Translations under genes and position numbers: made by a program | Shown: positions 54,731 through 63,522 of the stretch, piece after piece | How positions within the stretch are numbered: position 1 is the stretch's first letter | Layout of the letters: the number at the start of each line of letters is the position of its first letter | Assembly: GCA_028689025.1 (NCBI GenBank) | Contig: JAQTXA010000006.1 | Coordinates: 62,001 to 126,000 of the forward strand | DNA length: 64,000 bases | Origin: Aliarcobacter sp. | GTDB lineage: Bacteria > Campylobacterota > Campylobacteria > Campylobacterales > Arcobacteraceae | Direction: 5' to 3' | Notes under the pieces: generated by a model | Databases searched by the model: none | What the model was told of the DNA's origin: nothing | Seen by the model: only the letters and a program-made list of their open reading frames with translations

Positions 54731-56221
54731 ATGTATCAAACCATAAAAAATGAGTGGTTTTCAAATATTCGAGCAGATATTTTATCAGGTTTAGTTGTGG
54801 CACTTGCCCTGATTCCTGAAGCTATTGCATTTTCAATTATTGCAGGAGTTGACCCAAAAGTTGGACTTTATGCTTCATTTTCAATGGCAGTTGTAATTGC
54901 TTTTGTCGGAGGTCGACCAGGAATGATAAGTGCAGCAACTGGTGCAATGGCATTGGTAATGGTTACACTTGTAAAAGATTATGGACTTCAATACTTACTA
55001 GCTGCAACTTTATTAACTGGTGTTATTCAAATATGTTTATCATATATTGGAATTCATAAACTTATGAGTTTTGTGGCACGAGCTGTTGTGGTTGGATTCG
55101 TAAATGCTTTGGCAATTCTTATTTTTATGGCTCAACTTCCAGAACTAACAGATGTGACTTGGCATGTTTATGCTCTAACAGCAGTTGGACTTGGAATCAT
55201 TTATCTATTTCCTTATATTCCAAAAATTGGGCAGATTCTTCCATCTCCTCTTGTAACAATAGTTGTTTTGACAATATTTGTATATTTTGTTGGTTGGGAT
55301 GTAAGAAATGTTGGAGATATGGGTGCACTTCCTAATACTTTACCTATATTTTTACTTCCTGATATTCCTTTTAATTTTGAAACTCTAAAAATTATTCTTC
55401 CTTACTCTTTTGCTTTGGCAATCGTGGGACTTTTAGAATCATTTATGACGGCTACAATAATTGATGATTTTACAGATACAAAAAGTAATAAACAAACAGA
55501 AGCAAAAGGTCAAGGAATTGCAAACTTTGCAACTGGATGTATTGGAGGAATGGCAGGTTGTGCAATGATTGGTCAATCAATTATCAACTATAAATCAGGT
55601 GGACGAGGAAGATTATCAACATTTATTGCTGGTTTTTTCCTTTTAATTATGGTTGTTTTTTTATCTGATATTATCTCTATTATTCCAATGGCAGCATTGG
55701 TTTCTGTTATGATTATGGTATCTATTAGTACTTTTGATTGGTCTTCAATTAAAAAACTAAAAACTCTTCCAATATCTACAAATATTGTTATGCTCTCAAC
55801 TGTAGCAGTTACAGTTTATACCCATAATCTAGCTCTTGGAGTAATTACAGGAGTTCTTTTTGCTTCACTATTTTTTGCAAATAAAATTTCACACTTTATG
55901 TATTGTAATACAGAATATAGTGAAGATAAAAATTGTAAAACTTATCAATTTGTAGGACAAGTATTTTTTAATAGTGCCGATAAATTTTATGAAATAATAG
56001 ATTTCAAAGAAGAGATTAAAGATGTAATTATTGATGTAAGAAGGGCTCATTTTTGGGATATATCTGCTGTTTATGCCTTAGATAAATCAGTTATAAAACT
56101 AAAAAAAGAGGGAAAATCTGTAGAGATAATTGGACAAAATGAAGCAACTAAAACTATCATTGATAGGTTTGGAATCCATGATAAACCCGATGAAATAGAA
56201 AAAGTTATGGGCGGACATTAG
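54731..56221 (+). CDS. SulP-family anion transporter with STAS domain
   Basis: 496 residues with ~10-12 helices and a C-terminal STAS domain (~395-490; [20 protein letters not shown]). The SulP core shows [34 protein letters not shown] and [20 protein letters not shown]. The family moves sulfate, bicarbonate or dicarboxylates with protons or sodium; which one cannot be told here. AAGGA precedes the ATG, and TAAAAT near 54679 is a likely -10. It is divergent from merR and ends before a strong hairpin. Confidence 0.87.
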   Translation: MYQTIKNEWFSNIRADILSGLVVALALIPEAIAFSIIAGVDPKVGLYASFSMAVVIAFVGGRPGMISAATGAMALVMVTLVKDYGLQYLLAATLLTGVIQICLSYIGIHKLMSFVARAVVVGFVNALAILIFMAQLPELTDVTWHVYALTAVGLGIIYLFPYIPKIGQILPSPLVTIVVLTIFVYFVGWDVRNVGDMGALPNTLPIFLLPDIPFNFETLKIILPYSFALAIVGLLESFMTATIIDDFTDTKSNKQTEAKGQGIANFATGCIGGMAGCAMIGQSIINYKSGGRGRLSTFIAGFFLLIMVVFLSDIISIIPMAALVSVMIMVSISTFDWSSIKKLKTLPISTNIVMLSTVAVTVYTHNLALGVITGVLFASLFFANKISHFMYCNTEYSEDKNCKTYQFVGQVFFNSADKFYEIIDFKEEIKDVIIDVRRAHFWDISAVYALDKSVIKLKKEGKSVEIIGQNEATKTIIDRFGIHDKPDEIEKVMGGH

Positions 56222-56302
56222 AAAAGATTTACATATTATTCTGTATTAATTTCAAATAACATGAATCTTCTCTAAATATATTTTAACATTAAGTCATTTG
56301 AA

Positions 56303-56333
56303 AGTTTAGATAATTTAATAAATTATCTAAACT
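56303..56333. terminator. bidirectional terminator sulP/methyltransferase
   Basis: AGTTTAGATAATTT, loop aat, AAATTATCTAAACT: a perfect 14-bp stem between the two convergent genes, with T-rich sequence on the right flank (aactttt). Confidence 0.8.
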
Positions 56334-56356
56334 AACTTTTAACTTAAATATAATTC

Positions 56357-56974
56357 TCAATAAAATTTGACAAAATTCTTCTGTATTTCCATACTTTCAA
56401 AATCAAACTCTTTTTTTATCCACTCAAAAGTTTGCTCTTGGAAAATAAAAACATGTGTTAAATCATTTTTATACCACCACTTTGAGAACTCTATATTATC
56501 CCTATAAATTCCCGTCATTAGATATAAAATTCCAGAGTTTTTTAAAAGTTTTTTTAATAATTCAAACTCTTTTTTTGGATTATAAAAATGCTCAATTACT
56601 TCACAACAAGCAATATAATTATATTTTTTCTCTAAAGCTTTTTTATCATCAAAAAAGTATGGGTCATATTCAAATATTTTATATTCATTATTTCTTAAAA
56701 TCTTAACTATTGGAGAGTCTTTCCCACAACCAAAATCTAAACCAATATCTTCTTTGGAAAACTCTTTTAAAATAGAATTTGTAATTGGTGATACAAAGTT
56801 TTGATAACCTAAATCATCTGAATCATTTGTATGACTTTCGTACCTTTCTTTCTCTTTTTGATTGTCAAGTAGTTTTTCAATAGGTCTAAATATTCCACAA
56901 CAACAAGAACATTCATAAAATTCATCTTTATAAAATGCTTTTGAATTACTATTACAAAGTGGACAAATTGGCAT
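56357..56974 (-). CDS. SAM-dependent methyltransferase with N-terminal zinc ribbon
   Basis: 205 residues. The N-terminus has two cysteine pairs (CPLCNSNSKAFYKDEFYECS, then CCCGIF), a zinc-ribbon-like knuckle. A class I methyltransferase fold follows: IGLDFGCGKDSPIVKIL is the SAM-binding glycine loop, and YIACCEVIEHFYNPKKEF the post-II acidic motif. It resembles proteins annotated as methyltransferases of small molecules or sugars; the substrate is unknown. Its start is close to the DUF350 gene on the other strand. Confidence 0.75.
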   Translation of the reverse strand: MPICPLCNSNSKAFYKDEFYECSCCCGIFRPIEKLLDNQKEKERYESHTNDSDDLGYQNFVSPITNSILKEFSKEDIGLDFGCGKDSPIVKILRNNEYKIFEYDPYFFDDKKALEKKYNYIACCEVIEHFYNPKKEFELLKKLLKNSGILYLMTGIYRDNIEFSKWWYKNDLTHVFIFQEQTFEWIKKEFDFESMEIQKNFVKFY

Positions 56975-57060
56975 TAAATACTCCTATATTTTATAAAATA
57001 TTTTATCATAATAAAGCATATAGCAACTTTTGGCTAAAATCCAAGAAAAAAAGGATAAAA

Positions 57061-57465
57061 ATGGAAATTGAATTATTTATAGGCTTTATTAGCTTTTTTT
57101 TAACTGCACTTGCTCTTGTAATTGTCTTTCTTTATTTATATGCAATTGTAACACCTTATGATGATTATAAACTAATTTTTGAAGAAAATAATACAGCAGC
57201 TGCTCTTGGTTTTGGTGGAGCAATTATTGGAGTTGCAATTCCTATGTATAGTGCTTTAGTTAACTCTACATCGTATATAGATTTTGCTATTTGGGGAAGT
57301 ATTGCAATTATTATTCAATTAATTTTTGCATTTATTGTAACAAGACTTAATGGGAAATATTCTCTTAAAACTAAAATCTCTGATGGAATAGTTTCTGTTG
57401 GAATTTTAATGGCATTTTTATCAATTTCGATTGGGCTTTTAAATGCAGGATCAATGAGTTATTAA
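57061..57465 (+). CDS. DUF350 small membrane protein
   Basis: 134 residues with four membrane helices (~7-30, 48-70, 77-98, 108-130). AALGFGGAIIGVAIPMYSAL is the family's glycine-rich second helix. DUF350 proteins (YjfL-like) occur with phage-shock and tellurite-type loci elsewhere; their role is not settled. The frame is open to 56935, but the ATG at 57061 has AAAAAAAGGAT directly upstream and begins with the first helix. It stands alone between the divergent methyltransferase gene and a hairpin. Confidence 0.75.
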   Translation: MEIELFIGFISFFLTALALVIVFLYLYAIVTPYDDYKLIFEENNTAAALGFGGAIIGVAIPMYSALVNSTSYIDFAIWGSIAIIIQLIFAFIVTRLNGKYSLKTKISDGIVSVGILMAFLSISIGLLNAGSMSY

Positions 57466-57476
57466 TAACTCATTGA
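57451..57476. terminator. bidirectional terminator DUF350/ars operon
   Basis: TCAATGAGTTAT and ATAACTCATTGA form an almost loopless 11-12-bp perfect inverted repeat that includes the DUF350 stop codon and ends four bases before the stop of the leftward redox protein gene. Confidence 0.75.
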
Positions 57477-57480
57477 TTAA

Positions 57481-57711
57481 CTATTTTAATAACTCTACAA
57501 TATCATCAGAACTTAAAACTTTCCCACTACTTTTTACTACTCCATCAACAACTAAAGCTGGTGTACTCATAACTCCATAATTCATTATTTCAACTACATC
57601 TTCCACTTTTTTAATTTCGTGAAATCCGCCAATTTTTGCAAGTGCTTGTTTGGCATTTTCTTCTAAAGTTTTACACTTTGAACATCCTGTTCCTAAAATC
57701 TCTATTTTCAT
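57481..57711 (-). CDS. small thioredoxin-fold (redox-active disulfide) protein
   Basis: 76 residues: KIEILGTGCSKCKTLEENAK carries a CXXC disulfide at ~10-13, and MNYGVMSTPALVVDGVVKSS holds the cis-Pro loop of the thioredoxin fold. Proteins of this type are frequent partners of ArsP/DUF318 permeases. The frame extends into ynfA, but the ATG at 57711 has GGAGAAA upstream and begins right before the fold. It is the last gene of the arsenic operon and could supply electrons to the permease or the arsenate reductases. Confidence 0.8.
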   Translation of the reverse strand: MKIEILGTGCSKCKTLEENAKQALAKIGGFHEIKKVEDVVEIMNYGVMSTPALVVDGVVKSSGKVLSSDDIVELLK

Positions 57712-57719
57712 TTTTTCTC

Positions 57720-58046
57720 CTATTTTTGATTTCCAATTAATATAATACTTGCACCTAAAATACAAATGCCAGCACCTATTAAATCCCATTTATTAAAACT
57801 TTGTTTCTCTATAAAGTATAACCAAAGAAGTGATGAAACTATATAAATCCCACCATAAATAGCATAAGCACGACCTGCAAACTCTAGATTTACTTTTGTT
57901 AATAAATATGCAAAGATACTCAAAGAGACCATTCCAATAAAAAGCCAAATATAAGTCTTTTCGAGTTTAAAGAAACTCCAAAAACTATAACAACCAAGTA
58001 TCTCAAAAAAGGCTGCTAAAAAATATATTATAAATTCTTTTATCAA
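57720..58046 (-). CDS. YnfA-family small membrane protein
   Basis: 108 residues with four helices, like small multidrug-resistance exporters: IYFLAAFFEILGCYSFWSFF, then AYAIYGGIYIVSSLLWLYFI and the end GAGICILGASIILIG. The start is TTG with GGAT upstream, four bases after the stop of the permease gene. YnfA relatives have been reported as efflux proteins in enterobacteria. Its role in an arsenic operon is not established, but the tight packing shows co-expression. Confidence 0.8.
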   Translation of the reverse strand: MIKEFIIYFLAAFFEILGCYSFWSFFKLEKTYIWLFIGMVSLSIFAYLLTKVNLEFAGRAYAIYGGIYIVSSLLWLYFIEKQSFNKWDLIGAGICILGASIILIGNQK

Positions 58047-58050
58047 AATC

Positions 58051-59016
58051 TTATCCGATTAAATAATTAAACAAATAACCCGTAAAAAGAATCGCTAATC
58101 CAACTATTCCAAAGAAAATTGAAATTAATTTTATACTTAATACTCTTTTTAAAATCATAGCTTCTGGAAGACTAAGAGCCACAACTGCCATCATGAAACT
58201 AAGAGCTGTTCCAAGTAACATACCTTTTTGTGTTAAAACCTCAACAAGTGGTAAAATTCCAGCTGCATTTGAATACATTGGAATTCCCATGATAACTGCA
58301 ACTATTGGAGCATACCAAACAGAACCACCAGCATAATTACTTATGAAATCAGCTGGAATATATCCGTGAATAAAGGCTCCAATTCCAACTCCTACAATCA
58401 CATAAAGATATATTTTTTTGAAAATATCTGCTGTATATTCCCATGATTCTTTTAATCTTTGATTAAATAAAGTTTCATCAATATCTGAACCATTACAACA
58501 AGCACTTGTAGGTTTTACTTCAATTAAAACTTCTTTTTCTAAATTCATAGCTCCAATTATAAGACCTGCAACAATGGCAATTAATAAACCAATTCCCACA
58601 TATAAAAGTGCAATTTTCCATCCGAATAAAGAGAATAACATAGCAATTACAACAGCATCACTAAGAGGTGCTGAAATCAAATATGAAAAAGTAACTCCTA
58701 AAGGAATTCTAGCTTGTAAAAATCCTAAAAATAAAGGAATTGCACTACAAGAACAAAAGGGTGTTATCACTCCAAAAATTGCGGCTAAGATGTGTCCCAC
58801 AATTTTATGTTTTCCACTTATATAATCTCTGGCTTTTTCAATTGGGAAATAACTTCTCAACAGAGTTACAAGATAAATAATAGAAATTAAAAGTATAAAT
58901 ATTTTTATAGTGTCAAATAAAAAAAATTGTAAAGCATCACCTAAGTGAGTACCTTTTATAAGTCCTAATATGTCAAAGACAAATAGTGAACTTAAGTCTG
59001 AAAGCCAATCAAACAT
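58051..59016 (-). CDS. arsP: ArsP-like permease (DUF318 family)
   Basis: 321 residues with eight or more helices. The central GVITPFCSCSAIPLFLGF has the TPxCSCS cysteines of the family, and FSYLISAPLSDAVVIAML and the C-terminal GIPMYSNAAGILPLVEVL are its other conserved helices. ArsP of Campylobacter exports trivalent organoarsenicals; a cysteine pair (ACCNGS) in the cytoplasmic loop could bind arsenic. A one-base gap separates it from the arsC upstream. Export of methylarsenite is inferred from family, not shown. Confidence 0.8.
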   Translation of the reverse strand: MFDWLSDLSSLFVFDILGLIKGTHLGDALQFFLFDTIKIFILLISIIYLVTLLRSYFPIEKARDYISGKHKIVGHILAAIFGVITPFCSCSAIPLFLGFLQARIPLGVTFSYLISAPLSDAVVIAMLFSLFGWKIALLYVGIGLLIAIVAGLIIGAMNLEKEVLIEVKPTSACCNGSDIDETLFNQRLKESWEYTADIFKKIYLYVIVGVGIGAFIHGYIPADFISNYAGGSVWYAPIVAVIMGIPMYSNAAGILPLVEVLTQKGMLLGTALSFMMAVVALSLPEAMILKRVLSIKLISIFFGIVGLAILFTGYLFNYLIG

Positions 59017-59427
59017 CTATTTCAAAGCCTCTATAACTTTTGGAAGTAAAATCTCTTCTATTTCTTTATACGTAGCTTCAAATGCTTCAAAACCTTTTCC
59101 ATCTGGATCTTCAAAACCAACATGAATTTTTGCTATTGGTTTGGGAAACATTGGGCAAGTTTCATTTGCATGGTCACAAACAGTTACTATTAAATCATAA
59201 TCATTTTCAATTACTGTATCAAGAGTTTTTGAGTGATATTCACTTTTCCAAATTCCTTTTTCTTCAAGAAGTTTTTTTGCATTTGGATTTACTCTTCCAC
59301 TTGCTTTCACACCACTAGAATCAGCACTAATTCCTTCTAATTTTGCATTTATTAAAGCTTCAGCAATAATACTTCTGCAAGAATTACCAGTACATAAAAT
59401 CAAAACTTTTTTTGTTGAACTACTCAT
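59017..59427 (-). CDS. arsC: thioredoxin-type arsenate reductase (first of two)
   Basis: 136 residues of the low-molecular-weight phosphatase fold. The P-loop is LCTGNSCRSI (CX5R), and the resolving pair sits in VTVCDHANETCPMF (CX6C). These three cysteines make the Cys10-Cys82-Cys89 relay of thioredoxin-coupled ArsC, which reduces arsenate to arsenite. SADSSGVKASGRVNPNAKKL is the usual second motif. It differs clearly from the longer neighbour, so the pair is not a recent duplication. Confidence 0.85.
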   Translation of the reverse strand: MSSSTKKVLILCTGNSCRSIIAEALINAKLEGISADSSGVKASGRVNPNAKKLLEEKGIWKSEYHSKTLDTVIENDYDLIVTVCDHANETCPMFPKPIAKIHVGFEDPDGKGFEAFEATYKEIEEILLPKVIEALK

Positions 59428-59442
59428 TTTATTTCCTTAAAT

Positions 59443-59916
59443 TTAATTATTTGCATGCCAAGATTCTGGGAATCCAGCTTTTATATGTTGATTTTTTATT
59501 AACTCTATTAGTTTTAAAATATTTACTTTTAACTCATTTTTTGATTGAATAACTTTTGCTTTTTTTTCAGCAGGCGTTCCATCACATGCTGGACTTGATA
59601 TATTCCAATGTAAAACTCCATCTAAACCTGGGAAAATTGGACAAGCCTCTTTCTTAGCCTCATCACAAACAGTTATTACATAGTGAAAATGAAGACCCTC
59701 TTTAAAAAAATCTAAAACCTTATTTGTTCTATAAGAAGAAATATCCATATTCTCATCTTCAAGTATCACTTCAACTGCCATTGGATTTAATTCACCTGCA
59801 TTAATTCCTGCACTTAAAACTTCAAACTCATCTCCTCCATATTTTGATAATAATGCTTGAGCCATTTGGCTTCTTGTTGTATTGTGACTACAAATAAATA
59901 AAACTTTTGTTTTCAA
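59443..59916 (-). CDS. arsC: thioredoxin-type arsenate reductase (second of two)
   Basis: 157 residues. P-loop FICSHNTTRSQMAQALL (CX5R), resolving cysteines in ITVCDEAKKEACPIFPG (CX6C), and a longer C-terminus (IELIKNQHIKAGFPESWH). As in the other copy all three redox cysteines are present, so both should be active. Between arsB and the shorter arsC, with 15-18-base gaps, it is part of one operon. It may differ in electron donor or substrate (for example phosphotyrosine), which the sequence does not decide. Confidence 0.83.
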   Translation of the reverse strand: MKTKVLFICSHNTTRSQMAQALLSKYGGDEFEVLSAGINAGELNPMAVEVILEDENMDISSYRTNKVLDFFKEGLHFHYVITVCDEAKKEACPIFPGLDGVLHWNISSPACDGTPAEKKAKVIQSKNELKVNILKLIELIKNQHIKAGFPESWHANN

Positions 59917-59934
59917 TCTTTTCTCCTAAATAAA

Positions 59935-61185
59935 TTAAATTGACAATAATACTATTAATAAAACAGGTGGAGTAATAATAAGTCCAAACTTACTATACTC
60001 CCAAAATCCTATTTTTACACCTTTTTTTGCTAAAACATGAAGCCATAAAAGTGTAGCTAAACTACCAAATGGCGTCATTTTCGGTCCTAAATTACATCCA
60101 ACAATATTTGCATAAGCCAAAGCTTGATTTGGTATATCATGAAGTGCAATATCCATAATCATAACTGTAGGCATATTATTCATAATTGCACTTAAAAATG
60201 CAGCTATAAATCCAGTTCCAATGATGGCAATTGTGTCACCTCTTTGGGCTAAGTTTTGTAAAACTATTGTTAAATAATCTGTTAATCCAGCATTTTTTAG
60301 ACCATAAACAACAATATAAAGTCCAATACTAAACCAAACAACTTGCCATGGTGCTTCTTTTATTATCTGCTTTGCATTTACTGTTTTTGAAAGTGTGGCA
60401 ATGATTAAAAATATAATCGCTCCACCTAAAGCAAAAATAGAAATTGGTAAATCATAAGCATCACCAATAAAATATGCACATAATAAAAAGCCTAAAAAGA
60501 ACCATGAGAAGTAAAATAATTTCATGTTTTTGATTACACTTTTTGGCTCTTTTAACAGACTTATATCAACTGTTTGTGGTATATCTTTTCGTAAAAGTAC
60601 CCACAAAATAACAATCGAAGCTAAAATACTTACAATAAAAGGAATAATCATATTTAAAAAATATTCCACAAAACCAATACTAAAATAGTTGGCAGTTACG
60701 ATATTTGTAAGATTTGAAAATACAAAAGGCAAAGAAGCACTATCACTTATAAATCCACCTGCAAGTAAAAAGGCAACTATTGTTTTTGTATTTAGTTTTA
60801 ATATTCTCATTTTTGCAAGTAATATTGGAGTTAATATCAAAGCTGCTCCATCATTTGCAAAAAGGGCAGATACAAAAGCCCCCAACAAAATAGAATAGAT
60901 AAACATCTTAATTCCACTTCCATTTGAAAACTTTGCCATTTTCAAAGCTGCCCATTCAAAAAATCCAATCTCATCTAAAACCATAGATAAGATGATAATT
61001 CCAATAAATGCCAAAGTTGCATCCCAAACAATATTTGTTACAATCAAAACATCTGAAAAACTTACAACTCCAAAAACAAAAGCCACAATTGAACCAATTA
61101 CAGCAGTTGTTCCTATTTGTAAATTTTTTGGTTGCCAGATAACAAAAATAAGTGTAACTATAAAAATAAGACTTGCAACTATCAT
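59935..61185 (-). CDS. arsB: arsenite efflux pump ArsB
   Basis: 416 residues with 11-12 helices, of the ArsB/NhaD superfamily. WDATLAFIGIIILSMVLDEIG, FEWAALKMAKFSNGSG, SALFANDGAALILTPILLAK and IVGCNLGPKMTPFGSLATLL are the conserved parts and lie at the usual places. It exports arsenite or antimonite using the proton gradient. No arsA ATPase or arsD is present, as in chromosomal arsRBC operons. It overlaps the GGCT-like gene by four bases. Confidence 0.92.
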   Translation of the reverse strand: MIVASLIFIVTLIFVIWQPKNLQIGTTAVIGSIVAFVFGVVSFSDVLIVTNIVWDATLAFIGIIILSMVLDEIGFFEWAALKMAKFSNGSGIKMFIYSILLGAFVSALFANDGAALILTPILLAKMRILKLNTKTIVAFLLAGGFISDSASLPFVFSNLTNIVTANYFSIGFVEYFLNMIIPFIVSILASIVILWVLLRKDIPQTVDISLLKEPKSVIKNMKLFYFSWFFLGFLLCAYFIGDAYDLPISIFALGGAIIFLIIATLSKTVNAKQIIKEAPWQVVWFSIGLYIVVYGLKNAGLTDYLTIVLQNLAQRGDTIAIIGTGFIAAFLSAIMNNMPTVMIMDIALHDIPNQALAYANIVGCNLGPKMTPFGSLATLLWLHVLAKKGVKIGFWEYSKFGLIITPPVLLIVLLSI

Positions 61186-61541
61186 ATTACATCCTCTTTA
61201 AACTCTTCAACTCCAGCTTTTAAAACATAAATAAAAGTATCAACTTCTAGTTCATCAAATCTCTCAACGGTAACCTCTTCCCTTTGAAATTCAGCTCCCT
61301 CAAACTCATCTAAATTATCCCAATGATTTATTAGATTGTCTGAATAAAATAAAAATCCATGAACAGTATCACCGTCTTCATCGAGTTTGATTCCAGGATA
61401 ACCCATACTTGCACTCCAACCTGCATCTTTTAGAACACCTTTTACTGTTGCAGGAATAAATTTTCCTACTATGTTTTCTAAAACATGTCCATTTGGGCAA
61501 TTTGGCATTAAAGTTCCATATACAAAAAGTGTCTCTTTCAC
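61182..61541 (-). CDS. gamma-glutamylcyclotransferase-like (GGCT/AIG2) protein
   Basis: 119 residues. The family start LFVYGTLMPNCPNGHVL contains the YGTL loop that binds the gamma-glutamyl group. DEFEGAEFQREEVTVERFDE carries the conserved catalytic-type Glu. Members cut gamma-glutamyl amines or glutathione, or simply bind gamma-glutamyl groups. It is welded into the ars operon: it overlaps arsR and arsB by four bases each. A link to thiols that complex arsenite is attractive but unproved. Confidence 0.75.
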   Translation of the reverse strand: MKETLFVYGTLMPNCPNGHVLENIVGKFIPATVKGVLKDAGWSASMGYPGIKLDEDGDTVHGFLFYSDNLINHWDNLDEFEGAEFQREEVTVERFDELEVDTFIYVLKAGVEEFKEDVI

Positions 61542-61858
61542 TCATTTTCCTTTGTTTCACACGCTTTTTTCAAGTTTGGTAACTCAATTTGTAAAGTCAT
61601 AATCTCTTTTATACAAGATGTTCTAAATTCATCAAGGGGAAATCTAATACTATAATAAGCCCATCTTCCCTCACGTTCAAGTTTTAAAAATCCTGCTTCT
61701 TTTAGAATTTTTAGATGTCTTGAAAGTCTTGATTGAATCATTTCAAAAGAGTTTTCCAAATCACAAACACAACATTTTCCATAAATATTTATAAATTTGA
61801 GGATTTTTATTCTTGTTTCATCATTTAAAGCACTTGCGGATTTTAGAAATATATCCAT
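61538..61858 (-). CDS. arsR: arsenic-responsive repressor ArsR
   Basis: 106 residues, ArsR/SmtB winged helix. The metalloid site is in KCCVCDLENSF, like ELCVCDL of enteric ArsR, with an extra Cys. QSRLSRHLKILKEAGFLKLE is the recognition helix-wing, and a further Cys (TSCIKE) lies near the end. It is the first gene of the operon and should repress it until arsenite binds. An ATCAA-N6-TTGAT dyad lies upstream at 61905-61920. Confidence 0.9.
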   Translation of the reverse strand: MDIFLKSASALNDETRIKILKFINIYGKCCVCDLENSFEMIQSRLSRHLKILKEAGFLKLEREGRWAYYSIRFPLDEFRTSCIKEIMTLQIELPNLKKACETKENE

Positions 61859-61880
61859 AAAATTCCTTTTCTTTTTTTGA

Positions 61881-61920
61881 ATTATAACTAAATAAATTTA
61901 ATACATCAAGATATGTTGAT
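61881..61920 (-). promoter_or_regulatory. ars operon promoter and ArsR-type operator
   Basis: Minus strand TATAAT at 61886-61881, 22 bases before the arsR ATG. The dyad ATCAA-GATATG-TTGAT (61905-61920) covers the -35 region. ATCAA-N6-TTGAT is the core seen in many ArsR operators. The AAAAGGAATTTT just before the start is the ribosome binding site. Confidence 0.65.
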
Positions 61921-61947
61921 ATATTAAATTAAAAATATCTGATTTTT

Positions 61948-61974
61948 GATAATCACTTAAAAAAAGTGATTATC
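61948..61974 (-). terminator. terminator hairpin at the end of lrgB
   Basis: GATAATCACTT and AAGTGATTATC form an 11-bp stem around five A (five T on the minus strand), spanning the last codons and stop of lrgB. No T run follows directly, so it may also serve as a 3'-end stabiliser. Confidence 0.55.
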
Positions 61975-62666
61975 ATAGGAAGAAAGATTGCTGTAAATAT
62001 TCCACTTAGTCCCATAGCAAGTGCTGAGAAAGCTGCTGCTTTTTCACTTATTTCTATGGCTCTTGCTGTTCCAATTCCGTGAGAAACTAAACCTAAAGCA
62101 AAACCTTTTGAAGTATCATGTTTTATATTTACAAGTTTAAAAACAATTGTTCCAAATAATGCTCCAATAATTCCAGTTATAAGTACAAAACCAACGGCTA
62201 AAGATGGAATCCCACCTATTTGTTGAGAGGTAATTATTGCAATTGGTGCAGTAATTGATTTTGTTGTCATTGATAACATTGTTGGTAAATCAGCTCCAAA
62301 AACCCATAATAATGAGACTGCAATTACAATTGAGAAAACACCAGCAATAAAAAGTGTCAAAACTATTGGCAAAAAAAGTGATTTTATATATTTCAAATTT
62401 TTATAAAGTGGCAATGCCAAAGCAACAGTTGCAGGGCCAAGGAAAAAATGAATAATTTGAACACTTTTAAAATACTCTTCAAAAGAGGTATTTGTGTAAA
62501 TAATTAGACTCAAAAGAATCACATAAGCTATGATAATTGGTTGCAATAAAGTGTGTTTATTAAATTTCTCATAAATGATTATTCCCAATTTAAAAGCTGC
62601 CAATGTTGCAATCAACCAAGTAAGTGGCGTTGAATGAATATAATTTATTAAAGCTTCTGAATTCAT
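61953..62666 (-). CDS. lrgB: LrgB-family membrane protein
   Basis: 237 residues with about seven helices. FFLGPATVALALPLYKNL is the LrgB signature, and PIAIITSQQIGGIPSLAVGF and SHGIGTARAIEISEKAAAFS are its other conserved loops. LrgAB/CidAB proteins resemble holin pairs and affect murein hydrolase activity; in some bacteria they move glycolate or pyruvate. It overlaps the lrgA stop as ATGA, so the two are made together. Confidence 0.9.
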   Translation of the reverse strand: MNSEALINYIHSTPLTWLIATLAAFKLGIIIYEKFNKHTLLQPIIIAYVILLSLIIYTNTSFEEYFKSVQIIHFFLGPATVALALPLYKNLKYIKSLFLPIVLTLFIAGVFSIVIAVSLLWVFGADLPTMLSMTTKSITAPIAIITSQQIGGIPSLAVGFVLITGIIGALFGTIVFKLVNIKHDTSKGFALGLVSHGIGTARAIEISEKAAAFSALAMGLSGIFTAIFLPMIITFFK

Positions 62667-63010
62667 TTTTTTTCTGCTTTGATTGTAAGATAATCCATAA
62701 ACTTAGCTGCAAAAACTAAAGCCACTAAAGTTCCAACAAACAGAGCAATTGTAATTGCCCAAAACTCTCTTGTAATAATATCAATTTGAGTAATTATTCC
62801 CATCGCCGCTGGTATAAAAAGCAAAGGTAAATATCTTAAATGTAAGGCAACAGCATTATCAAGACTTAAAAAACTTCCTTTTCTAATTAATAAGAATAGT
62901 AATAACAAAATCATTCCAATTACTGGACCTGGAACTAAAAGTTCAAAAAACTTTGCTATACATTCTCCAATGAATTGAAATAACAATAAAATAATAATAC
63001 CTTTTAACAT
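62663..63010 (-). CDS. lrgA: LrgA/CidA-family holin-like protein
   Basis: 115 residues with four helices. FIGECIAKFFELLVPGPVIG holds the conserved PGPVIGM motif, followed by LLLFLLIRKGS, HLRYLPLLFIPAAMGIITQ and a charged cytoplasmic end (IKAEKK). It pairs with LrgB. The A/T-rich spacer of 41 bases to the GNAT gene upstream has AAGGAAAA as its ribosome binding site, so lrgAB may be read with, or just after, the genes to the right. Confidence 0.87.
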   Translation of the reverse strand: MLKGIIILLLFQFIGECIAKFFELLVPGPVIGMILLLLFLLIRKGSFLSLDNAVALHLRYLPLLFIPAAMGIITQIDIITREFWAITIALFVGTLVALVFAAKFMDYLTIKAEKK

Positions 63011-63051
63011 GGTATTTTCCTTTCTTTAAAAATAAAATAAATTGAATAAAA

Positions 63052-63522
63052 TTATAGAGATTTTCTAAAAGCAATCATGCTAGATTTATTAAAACCTTGT
63101 TTTTCATAGAATTTATGAGCGTTAAAATTATCACCATCAGTTAATAATGTAACCCTTTTAACTGAATTTTCTTTTAGATAATTCATGGTAAATTTGATTA
63201 GTTGTGAACCAATATTTTGATTTCTAAAGGAATCAAAAACTACCATATCTTCTAAAATTGCAACTTTTTCACCTAAAGCAGTTGATATTGTATATAAAAC
63301 ATTTACCATAGCAATTACTTTTTTTTCTTTTACTGCTACAAAAATATCACCAATATTTTCATCTTTTATGATTTTTTCCAAAGCTTTTTCATGTTTTTTA
63401 TAATCTGGAACAAATTCAACTTCTTGGGAAAAAAGTTGAATTAAAAGTTCACATAAAACTGGAATATCTTCAAGTGTTGCAATTCTAAAATCTAAATTAT
63501 TAGGCAAGTGGATCTTCCCCAC
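63052..63522 (-). CDS. GNAT-family acetyltransferase
   Basis: 156 residues. The acetyl-CoA loop is in FRNQNIGSQLIKFTMNYL (Q/RxxGxG/A variant), preceded by the strand ILEDMVVFDSF, and HKFYEKQGF is the C-terminal motif of the fold. GNAT enzymes acetylate small amines or protein termini; the substrate is not deducible. It overlaps the tautomerase gene by 23 bases, so the two are co-translated. Confidence 0.83.
   Translation of the reverse strand: MGKIHLPNNLDFRIATLEDIPVLCELLIQLFSQEVEFVPDYKKHEKALEKIIKDENIGDIFVAVKEKKVIAMVNVLYTISTALGEKVAILEDMVVFDSFRNQNIGSQLIKFTMNYLKENSVKRVTLLTDGDNFNAHKFYEKQGFNKSSMIAFRKSL

Noticed and set aside
59017-59916. Tandem arsC as one frameshifted gene
   Set aside because: Each has its own CX5R and CX6C motifs, start and ribosome binding site; they are two complete, different reductases.
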